From NCBI GenBank assembly GCA_948567375.1, contig OX419758.1, positions 38,507,001 to 38,571,000 on the forward strand: a stretch of 64,000 bases of DNA, read 5' to 3'. The notes beneath the pieces were generated by a model. That model saw nothing but the letters and a program-made list of their open reading frames with translations. It had not been told where the DNA came from and ran no database searches. Positions 1 to 10,745 of this stretch are shown in pieces. The position numbers and the translations under genes are program-made. This DNA comes from Lunularia cruciata (taxonomy: Eukaryota; Streptophyta; Marchantiopsida; Lunulariales; Lunulariaceae). Position 1 is the stretch's first letter. Every line of letters begins with the position of its first letter.

Positions 1-1590
1 TTCCTGCACCTAGCTTCCCATTCTTGAATCCATTCCACATCAAGATTATGTAAATCCAATGTGAGCAAATGAGATTATTGTTAGTTTATCACTTTGGAGC
101 AGAATTCATGGATAGAGTAATGAACTCACCAAACCCAATGATTCTTCTTGTGGTGGTATACAAAAAAGAGTGGAATTTGACAATTCTAATATGATGTTAT
201 GGATATGAATGTCCCAAATCCTTTTCCCTTTCAACACTCAAGTAGAAATTTGTTATGTAATGAGACCAAAAGTGATGTTTAGAGATTTCATGGTTAGAAA
301 TTTTGGAGAGGAGTATTATCAATACTGATAGCTTCTAAGATCCCAATGGTAGTCGTAATAGTGTGTGCACCCTCTAGAGTGATCATATTAACTCTCTATT
401 GAAGTAGATAGTAGCAATTGAGTGTTGAAAGGAAGAGGATTTGGGACATAGATCTGTAGTTGCAGTAGCTGGTGCAAGGAATGCAAGGATGTTGAACAAA
501 TTTTGAGAGATGACCATGGAGGCATTACAAGGTCAAGTGCAGATCCTTAAGAATAATCAAGCAATGCAAGAAGAAGAGCCGTCTCAAAACCCAGTACCTA
601 CAACTGAAGTACTTGGAGAGGCACCCGTGCCTATGAACCCAATCAATGATGAAGTCACATTGCTACTCAAGATGAAGAAGACCTGCAAGATAGAGCCTTA
701 CAAGGGGCAATGTATGATGGGAGTAATGGAGAACTGGATCTCAAGAATGAATCAATCTTTTTGATTGTTTGCAACAAAGATCACTAAGCATGCTACAGGT
801 GTGTTTGCACGTCAGTTCTTGACCAATAAAGCCCTCATATAGTACGATGCTTAGGAATGATCCATGTTGGCAGAGAGAAGGGAGGTCATGTAGACAACAA
901 TGCAAGAAGGATTGTTGAAGAATTTCCAATCGGTGGATTTTGTGCAGATGGCCCAAATCTAACTATGGGAATTGGAACAAAAGAACAATGTACAAGAGTA
1001 TGTGGAGGCATTTGGATCTACAAGTTGCAATAACCAACATGAGTCTAGAAGAGGCTCTTGATAATTTCAAATGAGGGTTGAGGGAGCGGATTTGCCAAGA
1101 AGTCATGGTACAAAATCCTTGCACAATATTTGAAGTCATTGCTTGTGCATAGAGAATAGGAGGGGCATTGGGTGGAGGTGAAGGAGTAGTTCCACCTCAA
1201 CATTATTGGGCAAAAATGCCACACATGGGTGGATCAGTACCAATGGAATTGGGCAACCTTTGGTTTTGAGACTGAGGAGCACTATCGCTTCAAGGAGAGC
1301 GTGGATAGGTAGAAGAACGGAGAGATAGAGTCCCACAAGGAGAAGGAACTTGAGGAGAACAATACCTTTGTTACAATTTTAGCCATATTGTGCACATATC
1401 TACCAACTATCATGCTTGTCTCCTTAGAAGCCCTTGGCCTTCATACATGCAATCTTTGAACAACATGGAGAGACGCATTGAAGAGGAGGAGGTAGAAATC
1501 ACTTTGGAAAACAAAGATCACTAATAAATATACCTTGTGGCCTTATTGGCTCAATAAGGAAGCAAAGAAGCAAGAGAAGGAAGAAGACAA
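1..1590 (+). pseudogene. B1 leader and gag remnant
   Basis: The untranslated leader is followed by a gag remnant. An open stretch of 84 codons at 510-764 begins MTMEALQGQVQIL and ends near WISRMNQ. The inverted copy B2 has the same segment at 35.64-35.85 kb on the minus strand (shared NEA/DEV-LLL-K and the WISRMN end), which supports it as ancestral gag rather than chance. Beyond 764 the reading continues through frameshifts and stops to about 1.59 kb. I see no intact CCHC zinc knuckle. The product would have been the structural capsid protein; this copy cannot make it. Confidence 0.7.
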
Positions 1591-1599
1591 GTGCGCAAA

Positions 1600-1990
1600 G
1601 GTCCCAAAAGGCAACCTTGCAATTGATTATCATGAATGGAGTACTAAAAGGCAATCAAGTGAGAGTATTAATAGATCCGAAAGCAATAGAGAATTTCTTG
1701 TTTCACTCTGTTGCAATAAGATTGGGAATGGATCTAGAGAGAGATGAGAGCAAAGAATTAGAGTAACCTAATGGGCAAATAGAGAGGATTGAATCATTAC
1801 CTAGACGTGTAACACTCTATGTAGGAGAATATCTAGAAGCAATTGAGTGGCAAGTGATACAATTAGCTCATTATGATGTAATCTTATGCATGCCATGGAT
1901 GGAGCATTACACTTCTATGGTAGATTGGAGGAAGAAAGTAGTGAGCAATGGTTGATCATTGGGGTTAAAAAAAATCACACAGGAAAGAAT
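1600..1990 (+). pseudogene. B1 aspartic protease remnant
   Basis: Retropepsin-like segment. Around 1660-1700 the frame reads VLIDPKAIENFLFHSVAI, at the place of the catalytic D-T/S-G-A loop, followed by RLGMDLERDE. The second half reads YDVILCMPWMEHY (about 1870-1910), matching the hydrophobic-hydrophobic-G-x-PW-L block of plant Ty3 proteases. The active site is damaged: Lys stands where Gly is expected. B2 shows IDPRETKNF in the same place, so Pro after the catalytic Asp is probably ancestral for the family. The protease would mature the Gag-Pol polyprotein; this one is dead. Confidence 0.7.
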
Positions 1991-2043
1991 TACCTCTCTA
2001 TGTCATAGGGACGGAAAATATTTGTAAGACCAATAGATGTTTT

Positions 2044-3480
2044 GTGGGTCTAATAAGAGAAGTCCAGAGTGCACAACCCAATGGAAAAATTCCTAAGAAA
2101 TTGAAGGATATAGAAGATGAGTTTCAAGATGTCTTTCCTGATGATCTACCCTTAGGATTACCACCAAAAAGGAGAGTAGATCATAAAATTGAGACACTTC
2201 CAGAGAAGACACCTCCTTGTAAGGTCCCATATCACCTATCACCTCATGAGTTGGAGGAGTGTAAGACTCAAATTGAGGATATGTTGCAGAAAGTGTTCAT
2301 CCAACCCAACATATCACCATATGGCTCCTATCTTGTTTGTGAAGAAAAAGGATGGTACAATGCGCATGTGCATTGACTATCAAGGTCTTAATCAACAAAT
2401 AGTGAAGAAAAAATACCCCTTACTTTGCATGTATGACCTATTTGATGAACTCCATGGAGAAAGATACTTCACCAAAGTGGACTTGCAGAGCGGTTACAAT
2501 CAAATCCAAATTGCATAGGAGGATGTGTACAAAACTACCATTTGAACCAAGTATAGCCACTTTGAGTATCTTGTGATGCCTTTTGGCCTCACCAATGCAC
2601 CTACAACTTTCATGAGTCTAATGAATGACATATTTCATCCATATTTGGATAATTTTGTTATTGTCTTCTTGGACAAAATCTTATTATGTAGTAGCATGAT
2701 GATGGAACACAAACAACATCTTCAAGAAGTCATCCAGATTCTAAGACAAAATTGATTGTATGCCAAAATCTCAAAGTGCAAGTTTGGCAAGTCTGAAGTA
2801 GACTACTTGGGGCATAGAGTAAGTGCAGAGGGTATTCAAGTATTATAGATAAAATAGAGGTCATTCAAAATGGAGTGCCCCAAAAGATCAGACTCAACTT
2901 CAAGAGCTTCTTGGGGTTGACAAGATTTTATCGTCAATTTGACAAGGACTTCTCCAAGGTTGCATAGCCTTTAATGACACTACTTGGCAAGAGGAAGAAG
3001 TGGACATGGGGAACCACATAAGAGTTGGCTTTTCAAGAATTGAGAGCCACCTTGCTACATGCACCAATCTTGAAGTGGTATGACCCAAAACTTCCAATCA
3101 AGTTGGCTATAGATGCATCAAGCATAGCAATAGGAGCAGTCCTACAACAAGAGTGGCATGACGGATGGCATCTAATTGCATATTTCTCTTGAAAGTTGTT
3201 ATCAATAGAACACAACTATCATACCACAAAATGAGAAGAGCAAGCCATTGTCCTTGCAACCAAGCATTGGAAGCACTATTTGGGCAAGAAGGCATTTGTA
3301 GTAGAGATATACCACAAACCTCTAGTCTACCTTGAGACATAGAAAGATCTATCTCATTGCCAAATTCAATAGGCAGAGTGGCAACAATGCTTCAACATGA
3401 AAATCACCTATGTGGAAGGTAATAAGCAACTTGCAGATGCATTCACTTGCATGTCGATGGCAAACCATTTGGTGGTAGAG
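2044..3480 (+). pseudogene. B1 reverse transcriptase and RNase H remnant
   Basis: Starts with the typical pre-RT linker (DEFQDVFPDDLPLGLPPKR, 2110-2180), then [15 protein letters not shown] and [16 protein letters not shown] (2360-2515) and [19 protein letters not shown] (2570-2630). The catalytic box reads VFLDKILL near 2670; the second Asp of F-L-D-D is Lys, so polymerase activity is lost. The domain is split over at least three frames (2044-2376, 2189-2518, 2573-2755) with stops at 2516, 2542 and 2752. RNase H follows from about 3100 (IDASSIAIGAVLQQ, first Asp present) to about 3480 (LADAFT-like end). The order fits a Ty3 pol gene. Confidence 0.85.
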
Positions 3481-3540
3481 GTTAAGATTAACCCTAAATT
3501 TTGGCTAGAGATTTTGGCTACTACAAAAACTGATTCATAG

Positions 3541-4908
3541 AGTGTAATCATCCAAAGGTATCACCAACACCCAAGGATTCACTTTTGTGATGGCAAATTA
3601 TGGATCCTAAATGTTCTAGAATTATGCACCACCATTCTAGCAGAATGTAATGATTTGGCCATTACAAGTCATGTCAGAGTGGACAAGACATTGGATGCAG
3701 TCTAATGAGCAACGACATGATGGACTATATATAGAGCTACCTACTTTGTCAGCAAAATAAAGCTTCTAATCAAGCTCTCGCAAGGCTCCTTCAACCTCTC
3801 CCCACTCCTACATAACATTAGGAACAAGTGAGTATGGATATCATTTATGAATTACCCAAGACCACCTCAAGGTTTGACTCCATCATGGTCTTTGTGGACT
3901 AGCTCAGCAAAATGATTCATGTACGCCCTACCACCAAGGATGTGACCGCTACACAACTAGCTCAATTATACTTATATGCAGTCTTCTCTCACCATGGCTT
4001 GTCTTGAGTACTCATCATTGATAGAGGCACTCAATTCACCAATTTGTTTTGGCAAACACTCTTTGGGTTCTTCAAAACCAAGTTGGCCATGTCCACAACT
4101 TACCACCCACAAACAGATGGACAATAGAGCAGGCTAATTGCAATATTGAAGACATGTTGCACGACTTTACCTTAGAAGAGCAAGAGAGGTGGGACATCCT
4201 ACTCCCCTTGGTGGAATTTTCTTATAACAATTTGGTGAATGCATCCACCCATATCACTCTATTCTTCCTCATGTATGGTGAGCATCCCTTCACACCTTCT
4301 AGCTTGATGAAGATCCGTCCAATGGCTACCAAGGTCAATGTAGTCAACACATTTGTTTGTAGAATCCAACAAGGTGTGGAGAGCGCCAAACATAGATTGT
4401 AGATTGCCCAAAATCAACAAAAGTAGTATGTCGATACACACCGTAGGCACATGGAGTTCAATGTTGGGAATCTAGTGTGGCTGTTTACAACCAACCTCAC
4501 ATTAGTTGGCCCTCATAAGCTCAAACCTTGTTTTATTGGGCATTTTCTATTCTTTGTTGAGTCGGCACTGTGGCCTATCACCTTGAGCTACCACCACACA
4601 TGAAGATCCATCCATTGTTCCATGTTTCCTTACTATGAAAATATGCTCCTTGATCAGGCCACTATAATTTCACACAAGAATTTTGACCTTGTTCTACACT
4701 CATTGATGGCACGGAGGAATATGAAGTGGAGTGTATCCTCCAAAAATGCATACGTGGTACTCGCCATCCACGGGTGGACTATCTGATATAGTGGAAAGGT
4801 TACCTCCTCTATGAGACAACCTGGGAGCCTGCTGCCAATTTGACACATGCACCGGTATTGGTACAAGCATTTGAGCAACAAGTGGACAACAAGGACGTTG
4901 CATTTTAA
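3541..4908 (+). pseudogene. B1 integrase with C-terminal chromodomain, remnant
   Basis: The integrase core is recognisable by SMDIIYELPKT (3831-3860), DSIMVFVD-LSKMIH, IIDRGTQFTN (4015-4045) and STTYHPQTDGQ (4090-4125). Open stretch 4049-4402 covers part of the core. The C-terminal part contains EEYEVECIL, WKGYLLYETTWEPA and a final FEQQV (4700-4905); this is a chromodomain, which in chromoviruses reads histone methyl marks and steers integration to heterochromatin. Stops and frameshifts interrupt all parts. The frame ends just before the polypurine tract. Confidence 0.8.
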
Positions 4909-4921
4909 AAGGAGGGAGGGT
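4907..4921 (+). other. B1 polypurine tract
   Basis: AAAAGGAGGGAGGGT lies directly before the first TG of the 3' LTR and would prime plus-strand synthesis. The same purine tract is seen, inverted, next to the B2 3' LTR fragment near 23.78 kb. Confidence 0.75.
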
Positions 4922-5652
4922 TGTAATACCAAGAGCTAACCATATGATCTAGATGTGAAATTCAGTTTGGTAACATCTGGAATGATGTTATACATGATGG
5001 AGAAAATAGATCAAATAGAAGTATCACCAAAAGAGTACTTCTACTAATAAAATAGAAAACCAAAATATACTTGAAAACCTTAGAACCAATAGCTAGACAT
5101 ATGCTTTAAAGGTGAGAATTGGTAAGATAACATTTGGAAGGATGTTACACATGATGGACTAAATTGATCAAAAAGAGGTATCACCAAAAGGAGACTTCTA
5201 CTAATAGAGTAGGAAATATGCCCAAAATCTTTGAAGGCAATTTCAAGGCCTAAATAGATGAATTAGGCCTAAAAGATGTACGGATTCCCCCCAAATGGAG
5301 GAGAGGTTGGCCTTCCTTCTTCCTATTTTGTCTTGTCAAGAGCTTTCCAATGGTACCTCACCCACATGATTTTGAGATTCCTATAAAAAGATTTGCTAAA
5401 AGATTCCATGTGGTCAAAGCTTGTTTGACAAACCAGGTAGGACCAGGACCAACGTGTCACCCATCCAAGAAAGTAATCCAAGGGTGGAGCTTGCTAAAAT
5501 GTCATCTATCCATGTGCCTAATCCTATTGTGGAACTTCCTTGGAGGAGATCCTCTTTGTCTATATAATAAAGAGAATGTGCTCCTTTGGGGCATCAAAGG
5601 ATTGAGTGTGAAATCTGTGTTTTCTCTCTTCTCTTGTCCTTGGAGTATCACA
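4922..5652 (+). repeat. B-family 3' LTR of B1
   Basis: 731 bp beginning TGTAATACCAAGAGCTA and ending GTATCACA (ancestral end TATTACA in sister copies). It matches six other full or partial B LTRs in this window. The first 330 bp consist of two tandem copies of a roughly 165 bp unit (about 4922-5085 and 5086-5250), each with a GGTAACATCTGG-like and a GTATCACCAAAAG segment. A TATATAATAAAG stretch near 5560-5575 is the best promoter/poly(A) region. The flank at 5653 is D-family gag. Confidence 0.85.
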
Positions 5653-6380
5653 AGAAGGCTAGAGAGGGCATACATAAGGTATACACTTGAATGAGATGGC
5701 TGATCAATTTCACTCAAGGAGTTATTGAGGCCTAGATAGTCCAATTTTGGTACTAGATCTTGGGCAAGGAGTTGTGACATAGAGTACATGATGCTATGTA
5801 ATTACAAACTACCTCGCCTTCTTTGGTGGTGGTCTTTAGTTTGGTTGAGGGCATTGAGATCAACATGGTGGAGGAGAGAGTGGTGACATTTGAATTTAGT
5901 AGGGAGACCTCATCCATAGTTGTTATTTGTTCTAAGGTGCACTAGAGTGCACCACACTATGTTTGCTTCCATGGGCAAAGTGGATATCCTAAATCTTATG
6001 GAGTGAGTGGAGGGCCTAGTGCAACTAGATCCTTACCTTCATTTTTTGGTCAACAACAACCCATGAGTGGTGGTGTTGCTTGTTGGACTTGTGGTGGATC
6101 TCATCACAAGAGAGAGTGCAGTCAAGGTAGTAGATATGATACCTTTGGTGCATCACAACCACCATGGAGATACTGTGACCATTGCCATAGAATTGGTCAT
6201 AACAATGACCAATGCTTTGACATTTACTTGGAATTATGGAGTAATAGGAATGTTATGGCAGGTGGTAGAGAAGCTCTAGGTCATGGAGGATGAGGTGGTG
6301 GTCAAAAACCCACACTTGGTAGGGGCCCAATACCTACCCTTGCTTCTAATATAGCTATGGCTACTCAGATTGAGCAGTTG
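5653..6380 (+). pseudogene. D1 gag C-terminus with two zinc knuckles
   Basis: Reading across frames gives capsid-like text (VEERVVTFEFSRET near 5870) and then an open stretch 6003-6293 (96 codons). It contains CWTCGGSHHKREC, a C-x2-C-x3-H-x4-C knuckle, and CDHCHRIGHNNDQC, a classical C-x2-C-x4-H-x4-C knuckle. Such pairs bind genomic RNA during packaging. D2 keeps the same block at 37041-37235 with more lesions. The residues before 5653 are lost to the B1 insertion. Confidence 0.8.
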
Positions 6381-7029
6381 GAGCATCGATTCATTAGCAT
6401 GGCCATAGTTCAAAGAAGATCAGATCTGAGTGTTGAGGCTTCCACTTCTTATGTTGGTGGTAGAGACATCTTGGACTTTACGTGCAGTACTAGTAACATA
6501 GGTAGATACATCTGCCACAATGACTAGGAGTGCAGTATGTAATCTAGAGCCTAAAGGAGCATCAATGGAGTTGGATTCACAATGAAGAAAGGTTGGTAGA
6601 TAGGTTAGACTTCCCTTGTCTTTCACACTCTCTAAGGCTTTACAAATAACATCCATGGCTCTAAAACATCCTAGTGTAAGTTTGGTTGCTGGTGATGGAA
6701 TGTGTGATGGACTAGATGCTAGTGAGCCACCTGCTACTACACAGAGTGAGTCTAGCATGATGTTAGGAGCGGCATAGTTGATTATGTGCTTCTTTTTGTT
6801 CTTAGTTAGTGATATATTTACATTGGGAGTTGACCTAAATCCAATGGTTGTCAAGCTGCCACACTTTGTGAGAGTAAGGATGATGTGGTTCTTTTTTCTA
6901 GAGTATAAGTGGTCAATAGAGGAGTTAACTTGGTGGAGGAGCATATGATCCACTCAACAACCAATGGTTTATGATAAGCAATAATAGTTAGGTTGGAGGA
7001 GTTATCGACTAGACCTACCTTTGAGCAAG
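6381..7029 (+). pseudogene. D1 gag-protease linker, no recognised domain
   Basis: The sequence is colinear with 37380-37990 of D2, so it belongs to the element, but I recognise no domain. It is rich in Thr/Ser codons. The minus-strand open stretch at 6420-6953 (177 codons) is interpreted as a shadow, because D2 does not keep it open and the neighbouring element coding is on the plus strand. Confidence 0.5.
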
Positions 7030-7463
7030 CTCAATTCACACCTAGAGTTGTTCTATTAGATAACTAGAGGGAGATTTTACATTTGATGGGACTTTCAAGG
7101 AAGGTCTATATACCATAATGGGTCTTATTAGACTTTGGTGCATATCTCCTTATGTTAGGGAAGGCTACTATCATCAACCTTGAGCTACAAAAGACTAATG
7201 TGGAGAGGTGTCTATTCTAGATCCAAACATCTCTAAAGGGTGGTTCTACACAATACATCATATGTGGAGAGCTCATTGCTAAATTCAGCTTGGTTGTCCA
7301 ATTGATAGCTCTATGGTGAGAGCTCAAGCCATTGCAACAATAGCAAAGTCATATGATGTGCTAGTTGGTGGAGTAGTGTTATACCCCATGGGTTTCAATA
7401 ATGACTATTGGGAGGCAACAACTTCCTATAGGCCAAGCTGGCAATCAGGTGAGGGATGGGTAT
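7030..7463 (+). pseudogene. D1 aspartic protease remnant
   Basis: Retropepsin-like domain. VLLDFGAYLLMLGKA (about 7120-7165) aligns with VLLDSGA-LLMLGKV of D2, so the catalytic D-S-G has become D-F-G here. It is followed by a stretch ending with YPMGFN-DYW near 7385-7410, also present in D2 as YTMDIN-DYW. The frame is interrupted by several stops and then by the solo LTR at 7464. The enzyme would have processed the element's polyprotein. Confidence 0.65.
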
Positions 7464-8198
7464 TGTAATCTTCTAAGGATAAGAGATCTTAAGAAAAACA
7501 CAAAAACACAAGCTTCATATTCAATCCTTCGATGCACCAAAGTAGCACATTCTCTTTATCATATAGCAAAGAGGATCCTCTAAAGGAAGCTCCACCCTTG
7601 GATAAGATACATGGATTGGTGACATGTCAACAAGCTTCATCCTTAAATTAGTTGCATGCATAGGTGACATGCTGGTTCTAATCTTATTTGGTTGGTCAAA
7701 CCATCTTTGACTTGAAGGAATCTTCCTATAACAATCTTCAAATCACATGGGTGAGCTACCATTAGAAAGCTCTCAATGAGAAAAACTTGGGGGAGGAAAA
7801 GGCCAGCCTTTCTTTCACTTGGGAGTGGGAAAATTGCACATTTTTGAGGCCTAATTAATTTGTTGAGGCTTCCAAAATTGACCCTAAAGTTGTTAGGCTA
7901 TTCTTAGCTCTTGCCTTATAAGTAGAAGTACTCTCTTGGTGATACCTCTATCTAATCTACTTAGTCTATATCTATAACATCCTCCCAAATATTACCAATC
8001 TAATTTTCACCTCTAGATCATATGTCTAGCTATTAGTATTACATTTAAAAGCTATTTTTGGCTCTTGCTCTAATAGTAGAAGTGCTCTTTCTATGCCACC
8101 TCTATTTGATCTACCTAGCCCATCATATCTAACATCTTTTTAGATGTTACAAAGTCAATTTTAACCTCTAGATAATATATATAGCTTTTGGTATTACA
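7464..8198 (-). repeat. Solo B-family LTR inserted in D1, with target duplication
   Basis: 735 bp B LTR in reverse orientation (left end TGTAATCTTC, right end GGTATTACA). Flanks are GGTAT (7459-7463) and AGTAT (8199-8203), a 5-bp target duplication with one change. The paralogous element D2 reads GGGATGGGTATGTTGCC at 38.43 kb without any insert, so the empty site is visible. Only one LTR is present, so the rest of the element was lost by LTR-LTR recombination. The two-unit internal duplication of this LTR family is present. Confidence 0.88.
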
Positions 8199-8369
8199 AG
8201 TATGTTGCTTATTAGTGTGCTTTAGTAGTTGCAATCTTGGTTCACTACAATCAAGGACCATGGTATCAATTTTAGCTTTTAGTGGTTTTGTTACTTCCCT
8301 TGGTAACTTATTGGAGTGGAACACCCATGTGAAATATAATCCAATACCAAAGGAGATCACTTAGATTTG

Positions 8370-9500
8370 GAGTACAAATGAGATTGTTCTATCCACCTTA
8401 GATGTTCCATTGTGGAGTTTTGAGGAGGCATTGCAACAACATGCAAATCAATTTGTGCAGTAAGCTTGGAATGGAGCCTTTGTACCACCAAGAGACCACT
8501 ATGAAGATGAGCCTCCAGAGTCTATTCCCTTATCACCTTTTGATACCATACTTCTAGCTTGGTAATATCAAGTAGAGTGAATATGTCTATTATCAAGTAG
8601 AGAGAATATGTCTATTGGAGTTGTTTGGTAGGATTATCATTAGACTAGCTACGGTACTACAAGCAAGTTTATGGGTTTAGAGATACTTGTATTTGGAGAG
8701 AGATCCACATCATATGGCACACTTGGCCTATCAATATCCTAAGTTATTATTGTTGTCAACAATTAGGGGTTACTAGAAGACCTTACCAATAGACATTTCC
8801 TTGCTGACGACATAGGATTTGGAGAGACTTGGTCCCATTCATTTGGTGATTTTTGGATGCCCATGTTTAGGACATAGTTCTACTGGTCAAGGTCAAGGTC
8901 TATAGGATCCTTGTTCTAGTGTGTTTTGGGAGATGTTGCATATCCTATGACATTTCTAGGTTTATCAATCTGTTTTTCCAACCTACATTTTGGAGAAAGT
9001 CCCTTTGATGGATGATTCTCATACACAAGTGGTGGCAAGTACACATCAAGTGCATTATTGGATGGGATCATAAGCTCTTTTTTCTTTGTCTTTGGTGGAT
9101 GAACCTCTTAACTAAAGAGGTTCTACAATGTGCTTATGATGGGATTCAATGACAAGACCAACTTACTATCAATGATATTTTGGATGTTGGATGCTAGTCT
9201 CAAATGGTTATAGTGGCCAATATGTCACCTATGATAGTGGTGAACCTTTTTGTATGGCCCAAAGTAGCTTTACACACACTTATGAGTTTACCAAGCTCTC
9301 ATGCTTTTCAAGAGGGAGGTGCTGGACTTATTTGGGACTCAAGTTATAGTAGTTAGTGGAGGTCATGCAAAGGGTTTTTGTACTGGTATTATCACTATTA
9401 TAGTAGTGTTAGAGGCATCTAGGTGTTAGGTATTAGTTCATGCTATGGACCTAAAATTTTTTAACTTGGATTGTGAACCTTGGCTTGGTTGAGAAGCATA
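8370..9500 (+). pseudogene. D1 cytosine-5 DNA methyltransferase-like domain
   Basis: One dominant frame, broken by stops, gives LELFGR at 8625-8642 (motif I, S-adenosylmethionine binding), then YLYLERDPHH, then LERLGPIHLVIFGCPC at 8827-8866 (motif IV with the catalytic Cys of P-C-Q; Gln is Leu here), D-PCSSVFWEML, and YILEKVPL near 8980-9010 (motif VI, normally E-N-V). The motif VIII-like part is more decayed than in D2. The upstream segment (8370-8560) reads MFHCG-like text matching the 38.6-38.83 kb extension of D2. The family methylates C5 of cytosine in DNA. This copy is inactive. The same domain in two diverged copies shows it is part of the element. Confidence 0.72.
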
Positions 9501-10432
9501 GGATACGTTTGTTAGACATCACCACTCAAAACACTTGTGAGCTTTGTGCATATCAAGACAATTCAAGCACATGTTGGGAGCAATGGACCTACTAAGTATG
9601 GTATTCTTGGGACATTGCTCATATCTACTAGTGGTCTACTTAGGGATCGATCCAAATGAGCATGGTCTACTTTGGGTTACACCCTTGGTCTACTTGGGAT
9701 GTAGCTAGAGGACGTATAGAGCTTGCAGGCAAAGTAGAGGGAGTTTTTTACACTAAGGTTGGGGAGTCTAATGGTTGGGGGCATGACATTACTACTCCTT
9801 AAGGCCTAGTTTAGTCAATTAATGCATCTTCCACTCCTACATGAGTTATAAAGGATACTTGGGAGCCAAACATTAAATCCAAGCTTATAGGAGGAGAAAG
9901 ACAAAGAGTTTGGAGGTTCTTGAGGAGCTACATGAGTTGTTTTGCCTTCAATATAAAGAGTTTAGGTGCTCTAAAAGGACCTCATATTTGGATTGAGTTG
10001 ACTAGTGATGCATCAATGTTTTGGTATCTTTACAAATATAGTGACATGGAGAGAGCATTGATTCAAAGTTGGAATAAAGAGCTTTCTGAGGCTGGTTTGG
10101 TAGAGATTTCACATGGAGAGTATGCTTTAGCTATAGTGAGTGCTAGCCAAGAAGGATATGCATAGCAATTGCATAGATTGGCAAATGTGTGGAGATTTTG
10201 TCCTATCAGTCAACATATTAGGGCTGATTGGTATGCCATGCCTACACCAAGAGAGCTATTTGATGCAATTTGGTATGAAAAAGTCTTCACTACCTTGGAT
10301 CTTTAAGCATGGTATAATCAATTGCTAATTAAAGAGGAGGACAAGACCAAGATAACATTTTGGGCTATTGATCCTCACGATAAGCATATATTATATCAAT
10401 AGAAGTTCTTACCATTTGGGTTAAAGAATACT
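9501..10432 (+). pseudogene. D1 linker and N-terminal reverse transcriptase remnant
   Basis: After the methyltransferase comes a linker shared with D2 (YLGIDPNEHGLLWVTPLVYLG near 9640-9700), an open stretch 9920-10165 (81 codons) and the start of RT: KKDMH-NCIDWQMCGDF (10148-10200), QSTY/INQHTRADW-like text, and FWAIDPHDKHILYQ (10350-10400). FWAIDPH and FLPFGLKN (10408-10430) mark an RT type different from that of families A, B and C. The sequence stops abruptly in LPFGLKN at the A1 junction, so the catalytic Y-x-D-D box is missing. Confidence 0.7.
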
Positions 10433-10725
10433 TTTTAACTTTATTTACCTTTTAGCCTAGTAATTTGAGTTACTCTAGTAATTAGTAACTTTGGTGCGTA
10501 ACTATTCCACAAGTATATAAACTATGGGTGAGGAGGTACTCATCATCCTTTCATTTACAACTATATCTCTCTCATTGAGTTCTCTTGTGAGCAATGTCTT
10601 GAGTCTTGGAGTGTTAGCCTTGGAGGAGTAGGATGAAGTTGGGGTTCCTTGCTTTCTTAGTCCATGGTGCGCTACCATAATAGCCATCAAAGGTTCATCT
10701 TGAGTGAGAGATAGGCCACCTCACA
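10433..10725 (+). repeat. A1 5' LTR, 3' portion only
   Basis: Matches the last 293 bp of the A2 5' LTR (25.98-26.27 kb), including the ACAAGTATATAAAC box and the terminal CCTCACA. The first 400 bp of the LTR are missing at the junction with D1. Confidence 0.85.
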
Positions 10726-10729
10726 TTTT

Positions 10730-10745
10730 TGGTTTCATTACCAAG
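10730..10745 (+). other. A1 primer binding site (decayed)
   Basis: TGGTTTCATTACCAAG, four bases after the LTR end. It aligns with TGGTTCCGGTGCCGAG of A2. That pattern is closest to the tRNA-Asp type primer site used by Athila/Tat elements. Confidence 0.5.

Larger units (their letters stand above)
1..5652 (+). mobile_element. Ty3/gypsy chromovirus copy B1 (5' LTR off the left edge)
   Basis: One degenerate LTR retrotransposon running off the left edge. The domain order is gag, aspartic protease, reverse transcriptase, RNase H, integrase and a C-terminal chromodomain, which defines the chromovirus branch of Ty3/gypsy. The first bases match the stretch just inside the 5' LTR of the inverted copy B2 (around 36.1 kb), so only the 5' LTR and primer site lie outside. 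Every domain has stops and frameshifts. The right flank after the 3' LTR is gag of family D, so B1 appears inserted in element D1. The target-site duplication cannot be tested because the left flank is missing. Confidence 0.85.
5653..10432 (+). mobile_element. Ty3/gypsy family D copy D1 with methyltransferase domain (truncated)
   Basis: Internal region of a second Ty3/gypsy family, colinear with D2 (36985-45.6 kb). It holds gag with zinc knuckles, protease, a cytosine methyltransferase-like domain and the start of RT. The left end is cut by B1 and the right end stops inside RT where a truncated A-family LTR begins at 10433. A solo B LTR splits the stretch between protease and methyltransferase. 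All reading frames are broken. D2 supplies the missing RT, integrase and PHD part. Confidence 0.8.

Noticed and set aside
6420-6953. 177-codon minus-strand open stretch
   Set aside because: It lies in the D1 gag-protease linker, whose coding direction is plus; the paralog D2 does not keep it open.
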